From assembly GCF_002927635.1 (NCBI RefSeq), contig NZ_PRDS01000007.1, positions 112,047 through 176,046 on the forward strand: DNA of 64,000 nt, read 5' to 3'. This DNA is from Albidovulum inexpectatum (GTDB lineage: Bacteria; Pseudomonadota; Alphaproteobacteria; Rhodobacterales; Rhodobacteraceae). Every line of letters starts with the position of its first letter. Within the stretch, counting starts at the first letter, position 1. The notes under the pieces were generated by a model. It saw only the letters and a list, made by a program, of their open reading frames with translations. It searched no databases and was not told the origin of the DNA. Positions 1-8,523 of the stretch are shown in pieces. The position numbers and the translations under genes were made by a program.

Positions 1-1
1 G

Positions 2-286
2 GGATATGGCCGCGGCCAGGTGATCCGCATCCCGATCGCGCATCACGACGGAAACTACAATATCGACGAAGACGGCCTGAAACTCCTGCGGGATCAGGAC
101 CGCATCGCTTTTACCTATGTCGACAATCCGAACGGTTCGGTGGCCGATATCGCCGGTGTGCTGTCGGAAAACCGGCGGGTTCTGGGCATGATGCCGCATC
201 CGGAACGCATGTGCGAACCGGTCCATGGCGGCACGGATGGATCGGTGCTTTTCCGCTCGCTGATCGGCATGATGGCGCTTGGCTGA
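2..286 (+). CDS. purQ: Phosphoribosylformylglycinamidine synthase subunit PurQ, 3' end only
   Basis: This is the C-terminal part of the class I glutamine amidotransferase subunit of FGAM synthase (purine biosynthesis step 4), which supplies ammonia to PurL. The frame is open from base 2, so the 5' part lies outside the window. The visible 94 residues contain the PurQ-typical IPIAHHDGNY stretch and the MPHPER motif, which carries the His and Glu of the Cys-His-Glu triad; the nucleophile Cys is upstream and not visible. The stop TGA is at 284-286. Only 57 bases separate it from dctB, which is functionally unrelated. Identity is firm from the two motifs. Confidence 0.93.
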   Translation, partial: GYGRGQVIRIPIAHHDGNYNIDEDGLKLLRDQDRIAFTYVDNPNGSVADIAGVLSENRRVLGMMPHPERMCEPVHGGTDGSVLFRSLIGMMALG

Positions 287-343
287 CGGGTCGCCTTTCC
301 GCCCGCGCTTGAGGCCGGCTGCGCTGCTGCCTAGAATTGCGCA

Positions 344-2146
344 ATGAGCCGCGAAACACATCTTGACGACCGGACCGGGTCCGGGGCCACGCGCACGGGC
401 GCTGGGTCCTCTGGCGAGACGGACCAGGGCAGGCGCGGTCTTGCCCGGCTTTACATGGCGGCCTTTGCGATCCTGGCGATCGCGGTCGTCTGGATGACCA
501 ATTCCTATCTGTCCGAGCGGCTTGTCGAATCCACGCGCAATCGCGCGCAGATCCGGCTTGCGCTTTATACCGGCCATGTCCTGTCCGAGTTGCAGCGTAC
601 ATCCGTGGTGCCCTTGTTGCTCGCCCGCGATCCGGCGCTTGCCTCGGCGCTGAGTTCCGGCCAGTTCGAGCTGACCTCGCAAAAGCTGATCGCGGCACAG
701 CAGGAAATCGGCGCGGCGTGGATCCTGCTTCTGGAGTCCAGCGGACGCGCGGTGGCGGCAACCGACCGGACCCGGATCGGATCGAACCATGGCAATGAAC
801 CCTATTTCGTCAGCGCGCTGCGCGCCTCCGATACCGTGTTCACGGTGGCCGAACGGCAATCGGGCGGATACGACTTCACCTATGCGCGGGCCGTTGTCTC
901 GGACGGGCGCATCCTGGGCGTGATCGTCGTGGGGGTGGATCTGACAAAGTTCGAACGGGTCTGGGCCGGCATCTCGGACGCCGTCGCCGTCGTCAACAGC
1001 GAAAACCGTGTCCTGCTGTCGACCGAGCCGCGCTGGCGCGGTCTTCCCCTGGACCAGGCGCTTGCGGTCCGCCCCCCCATGACGGCAATCGAACGGGCCG
1101 TGCAGGTGACGGCGGACTGGGCCAAGACGCCGCCTGATGCCTATGTTCGGGGCGAGGCCGTGATGCGCAACGAGGCCCGGATCCCCTTCCGCGGCTGGCG
1201 TCTGGTCAGCTTCACGACCTATGATTCCGTGCGCGAGCGCGTGAATGCGGTGCTTGCGCTCGAGGTCATGGGATTTGCCGTCCTGATGGCCCTGGGCTTT
1301 TATCTCTCGACCCTTCGCACCCGCCGGCAATTCATCGATGCGCGCAGGGAATCGGCGGAATTGCGGCGCCTGAATGCGCGCTTGCAGCAGGTAATCGCGG
1401 AACGCGAAAAGGTGCGAAAGGATCTGGAGGTCGCCGAGCAGACGCTTGCGCAATCCTCCAAGCTGGCCGCCCTGGGCGAAATGTCCGCCGCCATCAGCCA
1501 TGAGCTGAACCAGCCTCTGGCCGCGATGAAGACCTACCTGGCCGGGGCACGGCTGTTGCTGCAGCGTCAGCGCACCGAAGAGGCGCTGGCCTCGTTCCAG
1601 CGCATCGACGATCTGATCGAACGGATGGGGGCGATCACGCGCCAGCTGAAAAGCTATGCCCGCAAGGGTGGCGAGGCGTTCGAGCCCGTGGACATGCGCG
1701 AGTGCATTTCCTCGGCCCTGTCGATGATGGAGCCGACCTTGCGAAACCGGTCCGTCCGCATCAATCGGGTGATCGCGCGCGATCCGGTCATGGTCATGGC
1801 CGATCGCGTGCGGCTTGAACAGGTCATCATCAACCTGCTGCGCAATGCCGTGGACGCCACCCGCGATGTTCCCGACCCCGAGATCGAGATCATCCTGACC
1901 GCGGGGGAAACCGTCACGCTGGCCGTGCGCGACAATGGCCCGGGCATTGCCGAACTGGATCGCCTGTTCGAACCCTTCTACACGACCAAGAAGCCCGGAG
2001 AGGGGGTCGGTCTGGGGCTGGCCATTTCGTCGGGGATCGTGCGCGATCTGGGCGGCAGACTGACGGCGCGCAATGCGCCGGACGGGGGGGCTGTATTCGA
2101 GGTGCAGCTTCCCATATTGAAGGACAAGACACAGGCAGCCGAATGA
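344..2146 (+). CDS. dctB: DctB-type sensor histidine kinase
   Basis: A 600-residue membrane sensor kinase. A transmembrane helix at about residues 36-56 and a second at about 300-323 enclose a periplasmic sensor domain of the DctB/CACHE type, followed by a coiled-coil stretch (about 330-375) and the kinase core. The H-box is ISHELNQP with the phosphorylatable His at residue 386. The N-box (INLLRNAVDAT), DNGPGI and a GVGLGLAIS G2 box are all present. DctB proteins sense C4-dicarboxylates and phosphorylate DctD. The gene lies 10 bases before dctD and forms a two-gene operon with it. No dctA or dctP transporter gene is adjacent, so the ligand is inferred from family only. Confidence 0.85.
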   Translation: MSRETHLDDRTGSGATRTGAGSSGETDQGRRGLARLYMAAFAILAIAVVWMTNSYLSERLVESTRNRAQIRLALYTGHVLSELQRTSVVPLLLARDPALASALSSGQFELTSQKLIAAQQEIGAAWILLLESSGRAVAATDRTRIGSNHGNEPYFVSALRASDTVFTVAERQSGGYDFTYARAVVSDGRILGVIVVGVDLTKFERVWAGISDAVAVVNSENRVLLSTEPRWRGLPLDQALAVRPPMTAIERAVQVTADWAKTPPDAYVRGEAVMRNEARIPFRGWRLVSFTTYDSVRERVNAVLALEVMGFAVLMALGFYLSTLRTRRQFIDARRESAELRRLNARLQQVIAEREKVRKDLEVAEQTLAQSSKLAALGEMSAAISHELNQPLAAMKTYLAGARLLLQRQRTEEALASFQRIDDLIERMGAITRQLKSYARKGGEAFEPVDMRECISSALSMMEPTLRNRSVRINRVIARDPVMVMADRVRLEQVIINLLRNAVDATRDVPDPEIEIILTAGETVTLAVRDNGPGIAELDRLFEPFYTTKKPGEGVGLGLAISSGIVRDLGGRLTARNAPDGGAVFEVQLPILKDKTQAAE

Positions 2147-2156
2147 AGAGGGTTTC

Positions 2157-3488
2157 ATGGCACGCGCAATGAAGGTGGCGGTGGTCGACGACGAACAGGA
2201 CATGCGTCAGTCGATTGGCCAGTGGCTTGCGCTGTCCGGCTTCGACGCGCAGACCTTTGCCAGCGCCGAAGAGGCGTTGAAGGAAATCGGTCCCGACTGG
2301 CCCGGAGTCGTCGTCAGCGACATCAAGATGCCCGGCATGGACGGCATGGCCTTCCTGAAAAAGCTGATGAGCATCGATTCGGGCCTGCCGGTCATCATGA
2401 TCACGGGCCATGGCGACGTTCCCATGGCGGTCGAGGCGATGCGTGTCGGCGCCTATGACTTCCTGGAAAAGCCCTTCAACCCCGACCGCATGACCGCGCT
2501 GGTCAAGAAGGCGGGGCAGGCGCGGCGCATGACGCTGGACAACCGCGCCCTGCGCAAGGAATTGTCGGACGGCTCGACGATCATGAAGAAGCTGATCGGG
2601 GCATCGCCCGCGATGCAGCGGCTGCGCGAGGATATTCTTGATCTGGGCCAGGCCGACAGCCACGTCCTGATCGATGGCGAAACGGGGACAGGCAAGACGC
2701 TTGTTGCTCATGCCCTGCATGCCGTCGGTCCACGTGCCGCGCGGCGTTTCGCCCTGATCTCTTGCGCGGCCTGGTCCGAAGATCAGCTTGCGGCGCGGCT
2801 TTTCGGCCCGATCGAAGAGGGCGGCCAGATTCCCCTGGTCGAGGAGGCACGCGGCGGCACGATCGTGCTGGAGGATATCGAGGCTCTCAGCCAGCCGCTG
2901 CAGGCGCGCCTGCTGACCTTCATCAACGATCAGGGCACCCCGCCGGAAACCCGCATCATTGCCATCTGCAACAATCATCAGCAGGGCATGACCGTCGAGG
3001 ACGTGCTGCGCCCCGACCTGTATTTCCGACTTGCCGCGCTCAAGATCACCGTGCCGCCGCTGCGCGCGCGGGGCGAGGATATCCTGACCCTGTTCACGCG
3101 CATGACGGAAACCTTTGCCGAGGAATATGGCTGCGAAGCGCCCCAGATCACGGCGCGAGAGGCTGCCCAGCTTCTGCAGGCGCCATGGCCGGGCAATGTG
3201 CGCCAGCTGATCAACGTCGCCGAACGGGCCGTCCTGCAGAACCGGCGCGGATCGGGGTCGATCGCCTCGCTTCTGATGGCCGACAACGAGGAAACCGGCC
3301 CGACGATCACGACCGAAGGCAAACCGCTGAAGGAATATGTCGAAAGTTTCGAAAAGATGCTGATCGACAATGCAATGCGCCGCCACAAGGGGTCGATCGC
3401 CGCGGTGATGGAGGAGTTGTGCCTGCCACGCCGCACATTGAACGAAAAGATGGCCAAATACGGCTTGCAGCGGGCGGACTACCTCTGA
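2157..3488 (+). CDS. dctD: DctD-like response regulator with degenerate AAA+ domain
   Basis: A 443-residue NtrC-architecture regulator. The receiver domain (1-120) has acidic residues D11/D12, phospho-acceptor D55 (SDIKMPG) and a LEKPF lysine. The AAA+ domain has a good Walker A (GETGTGKT) and a Walker B-like segment (GGTIVLEDIE). A Fis-type helix-turn-helix lies in the last 45 residues. The GAFTGA loop that contacts sigma-54 is missing: between LFG and GGT there are only about 15 residues (PIEEGGQIPLVEEAR) instead of about 21. The second (pre-sensor) loop is also shortened. Activation through sigma-54 is therefore doubtful. The partner kinase is the dctB product immediately upstream. Confidence 0.85.
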   Translation: MARAMKVAVVDDEQDMRQSIGQWLALSGFDAQTFASAEEALKEIGPDWPGVVVSDIKMPGMDGMAFLKKLMSIDSGLPVIMITGHGDVPMAVEAMRVGAYDFLEKPFNPDRMTALVKKAGQARRMTLDNRALRKELSDGSTIMKKLIGASPAMQRLREDILDLGQADSHVLIDGETGTGKTLVAHALHAVGPRAARRFALISCAAWSEDQLAARLFGPIEEGGQIPLVEEARGGTIVLEDIEALSQPLQARLLTFINDQGTPPETRIIAICNNHQQGMTVEDVLRPDLYFRLAALKITVPPLRARGEDILTLFTRMTETFAEEYGCEAPQITAREAAQLLQAPWPGNVRQLINVAERAVLQNRRGSGSIASLLMADNEETGPTITTEGKPLKEYVESFEKMLIDNAMRRHKGSIAAVMEELCLPRRTLNEKMAKYGLQRADYL

Positions 3489-3542
3489 AGCGCGCCTTTT
3501 CCGGGTCTGGCGTTTCGGCGCAATGCTTCGGCGATCCGTGCG

Positions 3543-3560
3543 TCGGAATGAAAATTCCGA
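3543..3560 (+). terminator. Perfect 7-bp hairpin with GAAA loop after dctD
   Basis: TCGGAAT (3543-3549), loop GAAA, ATTCCGA (3554-3560), followed by TTGTATTT. It lies 55 bases after the dctD stop. It could be a weak dctBD terminator or an operator; a GNRA-type tetraloop would stabilise the RNA hairpin. The downstream T-run is imperfect. Confidence 0.4.
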
Positions 3561-3590
3561 TTGTATTTGGCGTGTCTTACCCGCTAATGT
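3561..3590 (+). promoter_or_regulatory. Possible rne promoter
   Basis: TTGTAT (3561-3566) and TAATGT (3585-3590) with an 18-base spacer resemble a sigma-70-type promoter and lie just after the hairpin following dctD. If real, the rne leader would be about 340 bases long. Weak match only. Confidence 0.3.
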
Positions 3591-3940
3591 CACGAAACAT
3601 CGGGAACTGTCCGCCTTTGGATGCGGATGGTCCGATCCAGCGAATTTGCCGCCTTCCCGACAGCCGGGCCCGAATGTCCCGGCAGGGGTTGTGCAGGCCG
3701 ATAGGCCGCAAGGCCAAACATTCGCCCCGCAGCCCGTTTCGGCCGGGGCCAGAGTTGGGCGCCGCAAGGCGTCTGGGAACGAACCGCGATGAGACGCGAG
3801 AGGACCACTGAGCGATCGTCAGGCTGCCCATCGGGCGCCAACGGTCTTCTGTCCTCCGCGCCATTCGCCTCACGGAATGAACGCCAGACGCCCGCCCCGG
3901 CCAGACCGGCCCGGCGGGTTTCGGCATTCGGAAAGATTAC

Positions 3941-6859
3941 ATGGCCAAGAAAATGCTCATCGATGCCACCCACCCGGAAGAGACCCGGGTCGTGGTGGTT
4001 GACGGAAACAAGGTCGAGGAATTCGACTTCGAAACCGCAAACAAGCGCCAGATTGCTGGCAATATCTATCTTGCAAAGGTAACGCGCGTCGAACCGTCGC
4101 TGCAGGCCGCCTTTGTCGACTACGGGGGAAACCGCCACGGTTTCCTGGCATTCTCGGAAATCCACCCCGATTACTACCAGATCCCCGTCGCCGACCGTCA
4201 GGCCTTGCTGGCCGAAGAGCGCGCCGCAGTACGCGAAAGCGATGACGAGGACAGCAGCCGCGCGCGCCGCAAGGCCGAGCCGAAGGCAGAATCGGCAGGA
4301 GCGGAGCAGGCTGCAACGACGGCCCAGGAAATCCCCGGAATGGCCGTTGTCGATCTGGCGGATGAAGAGGATGCCGATAGCGGGCCGATCCCCGTGCCCG
4401 GCGCCGAGCAAGAGCCCGCGCCCTATGTCGCGGCCGATCATGCCACCGAAACGGACCCCGAGATCGAATCGGTGGCCGATGAGGACGTGGCCGAGGAAAT
4501 CCGCCCGCCGCGTCGCCCGCGTCCGCGCCGCTACAAGATCCAGGAAGTCATCAAGGTCCGGCAGATCATGCTGGTCCAGGTGGTCAAGGAAGAGCGCGGC
4601 AACAAGGGGGCGGCGCTGACGACCTATCTGTCGCTTGCGGGCCGCTATTGCGTTCTGATGCCCAATACCGCGCGCGGTGGCGGCATCAGCCGCAAGATCA
4701 CCAATGCCGCCGATCGCAAGCGCCTGAAGCAGATTGCGTCCGAGCTGGATGTGCCCGAAGGGGCGGGTCTGATCATCCGCACGGCCGGCAGCGAACGCAC
4801 GAAGGCCGAGATCAAGCGCGACTACGAATACCTGCTGCGCCTGTGGGAGAAGATCCGCGAGCTGACGCTGAAATCGATCGCGCCCGCGCCGATCTACGAG
4901 GAAGGCGACCTGATCAAGCGCGCCATCCGCGACTATTACTCGCGCGATATCGATGAGGTCCTGGTCGAGGGAGAGCAGGGCTATCGGACGGCCAAGGACT
5001 TCATGAAGATGATCATGCCGTCCCATGCCAAGAACGTGAAGCTGTACAACGAATCCCAGCCCCTGTTCGCGCGCTACCAGGTGGAAAGCTACCTGGCCAG
5101 CATGTTCAACCCCGTCGTCCAGCTTCCCTCGGGTGGCTATATCGTGATCGATGCGACCGAGGCCCTGGTCGCGATCGACGTCAACTCGGGCAAGGCGACC
5201 AAGAAGGGCTCGGTCGAGGAGACGGCCCTGCAGACGAACCTCGAAGCGGCCGAGGAAATTGCCCGCCAGTTGCGCCTGCGCGATCTTGCCGGTCTGATCG
5301 TGATCGACTTCATCGACATGGAGGAGCGCAAGAACAACGCGGCCGTCGAGAAACGCCTGAAGGAAAAACTGAAAAGCGACCGCGCCCGTATCCAGGTCGG
5401 CCGGATCTCGGGCTTCGGCCTGCTGGAGATGAGCCGCCAGCGTCTGCGCCCCGGCATGGTGGAATCGACCACCGCGCCTTGTCCGCATTGCCATGGCACG
5501 GGCATCATCCGCTCGGATGACAGTGTGGCGCTGCAGATCATTCGGCAGATCGAGGAAGAGGGCACCCGCAAGCGTTCGCGCGAGGTGCTGGTGCGGGCGC
5601 CGGTTCCGGTCATGAACTACCTGATCAACAACAAGCGCGAACATCTTGCGCAGATCGAGGCGCGCTATGGCATGTCGGTCAGGATCGAGGCCGACCCGAC
5701 CATGATCAGCCCCGATTACTCGGTCGAGAAGTTCAAGACCGCGACGCGCAATGTTCCCGAGTTCCACCACCAGGTGGTCAAGGTGGATGTCCTTGCCGAG
5801 GATGACGATGTCGTCGAGGACGAGGGGATCGAGGATCAGGCGCCCGACAGCGTCGAGGCTTCGACGGCCGAAGGCGAGGCACCGAAGAAGAAAAAGCGCC
5901 GTCGCCGTCGGCGCCGGAAGGGCAATGGCGCATCGTCGGACGTGGCTTCGCCCTCGACGGAAGCGTCGGGTGAATCCGAGTCCGATGCCGCCGATGCGTC
6001 CTCCACGGAGAGCGCGGCAGAGATGCCGGATGCCAATGAGGACGCTCAGGCGGCAAGTTCCGCGCCGGCCGAAGCACCCGAGATCGAAGCGGCGGCCGAA
6101 CCCGCCAAGGTCGAGGAGAAGCCCAAGCGCACGCGCACACGTGGCGGACGCAAGTCGGCCAAGACCAAGGCTGCCGAGGCTGGAGACGATGCCGCCGCGC
6201 CGTCCGTTGCCGCACAGGTCAGTGACGCCGAATCTGCTTCGGATGAAGCCTCTGCAGGCGAAACCGAAGAGCCGGCCAGAAAGACGACCCGCAAACGCAG
6301 CTCGCGTTCGCGCAGCAAGGCGGCCGAGGCGACCGATGCTGCCGGTGCGGATCAGGCAGAGGAAACCCCGAAGCCAAAGACGCGATCGCGCAGCAAGCGA
6401 AAGAAAGAGGCAGACGCGGCCCCGGCCGAAACGGTCGAAACGACTGAAGCCCCGGTGGTTGCAGAGCCGACAGATACGACAGCAATGTCCGAAAGCGTCC
6501 AAGCCGAGGCAGAGCCGGAAGCGCAGGCAGAAATGCGGGATCAACCCGGTCCCGAAAATCAGGCGCCTGCACCGGCGGCCGAACCGGCTGGATCTTCCGG
6601 CCCGGCCCAGAGCAATGGCGAAGCCTCGCTTGTCACGGAACATGCTGGGGTCGAAAGCGGTCTCGACAGGCACGAAGATACGGTCGAGTCTCAGGCCACC
6701 GGCTCTGCGCCGATCGGATCTGCCGAGCAGGCCGAGACCCCATCAGAATCGCAATCCCCGGAGCCTCGGTCGTCGGAACCGCAGGCCCAGCAACAGGCCG
6801 CGGCGACCGAGGAATCCGGCAAGCCGCGCCGGCGTGGCTGGTGGTCTCTGGGCCGCTGA
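3941..6859 (+). CDS. rne: Ribonuclease E
   Basis: A 972-residue endoribonuclease and degradosome scaffold for mRNA decay and rRNA/tRNA processing. The start MAKKMLIDATHPEETRV is typical. The S1 domain (about 36-220) is split by an acidic/Ala-rich insertion at about residues 95-190, as is common in alphaproteobacteria. The RNase H-like/DNase I-like core follows, with VAIDVNSGKATK and LIVIDFIDM carrying the two catalytic aspartates, and the zinc-link CPHCHGTG. Residues from about 620 onward are low-complexity, Glu/Ala-rich with Arg/Lys clusters (KKKKRRRRRRRK), the disordered degradosome and RNA-binding tail. It ends in a GRRGWWSLGR-like tail. It is monocistronic, with a long leader and a strong terminator. 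Confidence 0.97.
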   Translation: MAKKMLIDATHPEETRVVVVDGNKVEEFDFETANKRQIAGNIYLAKVTRVEPSLQAAFVDYGGNRHGFLAFSEIHPDYYQIPVADRQALLAEERAAVRESDDEDSSRARRKAEPKAESAGAEQAATTAQEIPGMAVVDLADEEDADSGPIPVPGAEQEPAPYVAADHATETDPEIESVADEDVAEEIRPPRRPRPRRYKIQEVIKVRQIMLVQVVKEERGNKGAALTTYLSLAGRYCVLMPNTARGGGISRKITNAADRKRLKQIASELDVPEGAGLIIRTAGSERTKAEIKRDYEYLLRLWEKIRELTLKSIAPAPIYEEGDLIKRAIRDYYSRDIDEVLVEGEQGYRTAKDFMKMIMPSHAKNVKLYNESQPLFARYQVESYLASMFNPVVQLPSGGYIVIDATEALVAIDVNSGKATKKGSVEETALQTNLEAAEEIARQLRLRDLAGLIVIDFIDMEERKNNAAVEKRLKEKLKSDRARIQVGRISGFGLLEMSRQRLRPGMVESTTAPCPHCHGTGIIRSDDSVALQIIRQIEEEGTRKRSREVLVRAPVPVMNYLINNKREHLAQIEARYGMSVRIEADPTMISPDYSVEKFKTATRNVPEFHHQVVKVDVLAEDDDVVEDEGIEDQAPDSVEASTAEGEAPKKKKRRRRRRRKGNGASSDVASPSTEASGESESDAADASSTESAAEMPDANEDAQAASSAPAEAPEIEAAAEPAKVEEKPKRTRTRGGRKSAKTKAAEAGDDAAAPSVAAQVSDAESASDEASAGETEEPARKTTRKRSSRSRSKAAEATDAAGADQAEETPKPKTRSRSKRKKEADAAPAETVETTEAPVVAEPTDTTAMSESVQAEAEPEAQAEMRDQPGPENQAPAPAAEPAGSSGPAQSNGEASLVTEHAGVESGLDRHEDTVESQATGSAPIGSAEQAETPSESQSPEPRSSEPQAQQQAAATEESGKPRRRGWWSLGR

Positions 6860-6878
6860 TTGCCATGTAACAACAGGG

Positions 6879-6906
6879 AAATGCCGGGCGCACTGCCCGG
6901 CATTTT
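6879..6906 (+). terminator. Rho-independent terminator of rne
   Basis: A perfect 11-bp stem: AAATGCCGGGC (6879-6889), loop GCACT, GCCCGGCATTT (6895-6905), followed by another T and C. It begins 20 bases after the rne stop. Its A/T flanks make it potentially bidirectional. Confidence 0.85.
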
Positions 6907-6924
6907 CACTTGGCCATCCGCCAT

Positions 6925-6957
6925 CTGGATATATCGCGTTGCCCAAACTGGCCCTAC
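6925..6957 (+). promoter_or_regulatory. Putative TauR operator upstream of tpa (direct repeat)
   Basis: CTGGATATAT (6925-6934) and CTGGCCCTAC (6948-6957) are direct repeats with starts 23 bases apart. The same phasing and the second half-site recur upstream of xsc, and in inverted orientation before tauR. Published TauR (MocR family) sites in Rhodobacter are also CTGG-type direct repeats, as I recall. A CCTAAG (6981-6986) could be the -10. Position and recurrence support an activator site for tpa. Confidence 0.7.
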
Positions 6958-7047
6958 GCGCCGCGTTGGTTCCGTGGTGACCTAAGGCAGAAGGTCACGG
7001 CCGCGGCGCGCGTGACATGATGACATGCCCCATTTCAGGTGATCGCG

Positions 7048-8439
7048 ATGATCGATACTGTCCATGCGAACGATCCTTCGGCCGTGATCGAGGCCGACCG
7101 TGCTCATGTCTGGCACCATCTGACCCAGCACAAGCCCTTTGAAACCGTCGATCCCCGCATCATCGTCGAGGGCCGCGGCATGCGTGTCTGGGACATCAAG
7201 GGCAAGGAATATCTGGATGCCGTTTCGGGCGGCGTCTGGACGGTCAATGTCGGCTATGGGCGCGAATCCATCGTCCGGGCCATAGCGGACCAGCTGATGA
7301 AGCTGAACTACTTCGCCCAGTCGGCGGGGTCGATCCCCGGATCGATCTTTGCCCAGCGCCTGATCGACAAGATGCCGGGGATGAGCCGGGTCTATTACTG
7401 CAATTCGGGGTCCGAGGCGAACGAAAAGGCGTTCAAGATGATCCGCCAGATCGCGTACAAGCGTTATGGCGGCAAGAAATACAAGATCCTGTATCGCGAG
7501 CGCGACTATCACGGCAGCACGCTGGCGGCCATGTCGGCGGGCGGTCAGGACGAACGCAACGTGCAATACGGACCCTTTGCGCCGGGTTTCGTGCGTGTGC
7601 CGCATTGCCTGGAATATCGCCGCCACGAACAGGAAGGTGCCCCGTCCGAGCATTATGGCGAATGGGCGGCCGATCAGATCGAGCAGGTCATCCTGCGCGA
7701 AGGCCCCGATACGGTGGGCGGCCTCTGCCTGGAACCCGTTACCGCCGGTGGTGGTGTGATCACCCCGCCTGACGGCTATTGGGAAAAGGTGCAGGAGATC
7801 TGTCGCAAATACGATATCCTGCTGCATATCGACGAAGTCGTCTGCGGCCTTGGCCGCACCGGAACGTGGTTCGGCTATCAGCATTACGGCATCCAGCCCG
7901 ATTTCGTGACGATGGCCAAGGGCGTTGCATCGGGATATGCCGCCATTGCCTGCTGCGTGACGACCGAGGCCGTCTTCGAGATGTTCAAGGACGACCCCTC
8001 GGACAAGCTGGGCTATTTCCGCGACATCTCGACCTTTGGCGGCTGCACGGCGGGGCCGGCCGCCGCGATCGAGAACATGCGCATCATCGAAGACGAAAAT
8101 CTGCTGGAAAACACCCGGAAGATGGGCGAGCGGCTGATGAACAACCTGCATGAGCTGATGTCGCGTCACCGGGTGATCGGTGATGTGCGCGGCAAGGGGC
8201 TGTTCTGCGGTGCAGAGCTTGTGGCGGACCGAAGCACCAAGGAGCCGGTCGAAGAAGCCAAAGTTGCCGCGGTCGTGGCCGAATGTGCCGCGCAGGGTGT
8301 CATCATCGGGGCATCGAACCGCTCGGTTCCGGGGCGCAACAACGTGTTGTGTCTCAGCCCGGCGCTGATCGCCACGCCGGACGATATCGACGAGATCACC
8401 ACGGCGATGGACCGCGCGCTGACCAAGGTCTTTTCCTGA
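7048..8439 (+). CDS. tpa: Taurine:pyruvate aminotransferase
   Basis: A 463-residue class III PLP aminotransferase that converts taurine plus pyruvate to sulfoacetaldehyde plus alanine in the cytosol, the first step of taurine dissimilation. Visible family motifs are CNSGSEANEKAFKM (PLP phosphate binding), YHGSTLAAMSAGGQ, DEVVCGLGRTG (the Asp that contacts the PLP pyridine N) and MAKGVASGYA with the Schiff-base Lys. ATG 7048 is preferred over GTG 7039 because AGGTGA (7037-7042) sits 5 bases before it. The specific taurine assignment rests on the neighbours tauR, xsc and soeABC. Paired CTGG repeats upstream imply TauR activation. It is transcribed in the same direction as tauR, unlike the divergent order I recall for relatives. 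Confidence 0.9.
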   Translation: MIDTVHANDPSAVIEADRAHVWHHLTQHKPFETVDPRIIVEGRGMRVWDIKGKEYLDAVSGGVWTVNVGYGRESIVRAIADQLMKLNYFAQSAGSIPGSIFAQRLIDKMPGMSRVYYCNSGSEANEKAFKMIRQIAYKRYGGKKYKILYRERDYHGSTLAAMSAGGQDERNVQYGPFAPGFVRVPHCLEYRRHEQEGAPSEHYGEWAADQIEQVILREGPDTVGGLCLEPVTAGGGVITPPDGYWEKVQEICRKYDILLHIDEVVCGLGRTGTWFGYQHYGIQPDFVTMAKGVASGYAAIACCVTTEAVFEMFKDDPSDKLGYFRDISTFGGCTAGPAAAIENMRIIEDENLLENTRKMGERLMNNLHELMSRHRVIGDVRGKGLFCGAELVADRSTKEPVEEAKVAAVVAECAAQGVIIGASNRSVPGRNNVLCLSPALIATPDDIDEITTAMDRALTKVFS

Positions 8440-8466
8440 CGCGCAGCAAATCCGGGCTTGACCCAA

Positions 8467-8519
8467 GGACCGATCGGGGCACTCTGCTGTAAGTCCAGTT
8501 TGCGTCACCCGATCGGTCC
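8467..8519. repeat. 12-bp perfect inverted repeat before tauR
   Basis: GGACCGATCGGG (8467-8478) and CCCGATCGGTCC (8508-8519) are perfect inverted arms separated by 29 bases. The dyad is centred on the CTGGACTTAC half-site (8489-8498, minus strand). The right arm is itself part of the flanking half-site CTGGACCGAT. This probably belongs to the tauR autoregulatory operator. Confidence 0.6.
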
Positions 8520-8521
8520 AG
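8489..8521 (-). promoter_or_regulatory. Putative TauR operator upstream of tauR (inverted orientation)
   Basis: Read on the minus strand: CTGGACCGAT (8521-8512), 13 bases, CTGGACTTAC (8498-8489). Starts are 23 bases apart as at tpa and xsc, and AAA precedes the second half-site in all three. The site abuts the tauR start at 8524 and points away from it, which fits autorepression. CTGGACTTA is close to the Rhodobacter TauR sequence I recall. Confidence 0.68.
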
Positions 8522-8523
8522 CC

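Larger units (their letters stand above)
3489..3940 (+). other. Gene-free stretch: rne leader region
   Basis: These 452 bases between dctD and rne contain no convincing gene; the open frames on both strands have no recognisable protein features. The stretch is rich in potential stems, for example AGAGGAC near 3799 against GTCCTC near 3850. Long structured 5' leaders that mediate feedback by RNase E on its own mRNA are known in other bacteria, so a regulatory leader is a reasonable inference here, not shown directly. Confidence 0.5.

Noticed and set aside
3590..6673. Minus-strand open frame of 1027 codons opposite rne
   Set aside because: It has low-complexity Arg/Gly/Leu-rich sequence with no domain, and mirrors the codon pattern of rne. 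It is an antisense shadow of a GC-rich gene.
5751..6980. Alternative-frame 409-codon open frame in the rne tail
   Set aside because: Arises from the repetitive Glu/Ala/Lys-coding tail of rne read in another frame; almost only Arg and Pro.
8458..8523. TTG start for tauR
   Set aside because: It would translate the operator region and has no upstream ribosome site; ATG 8524 gives the normal MocR length.
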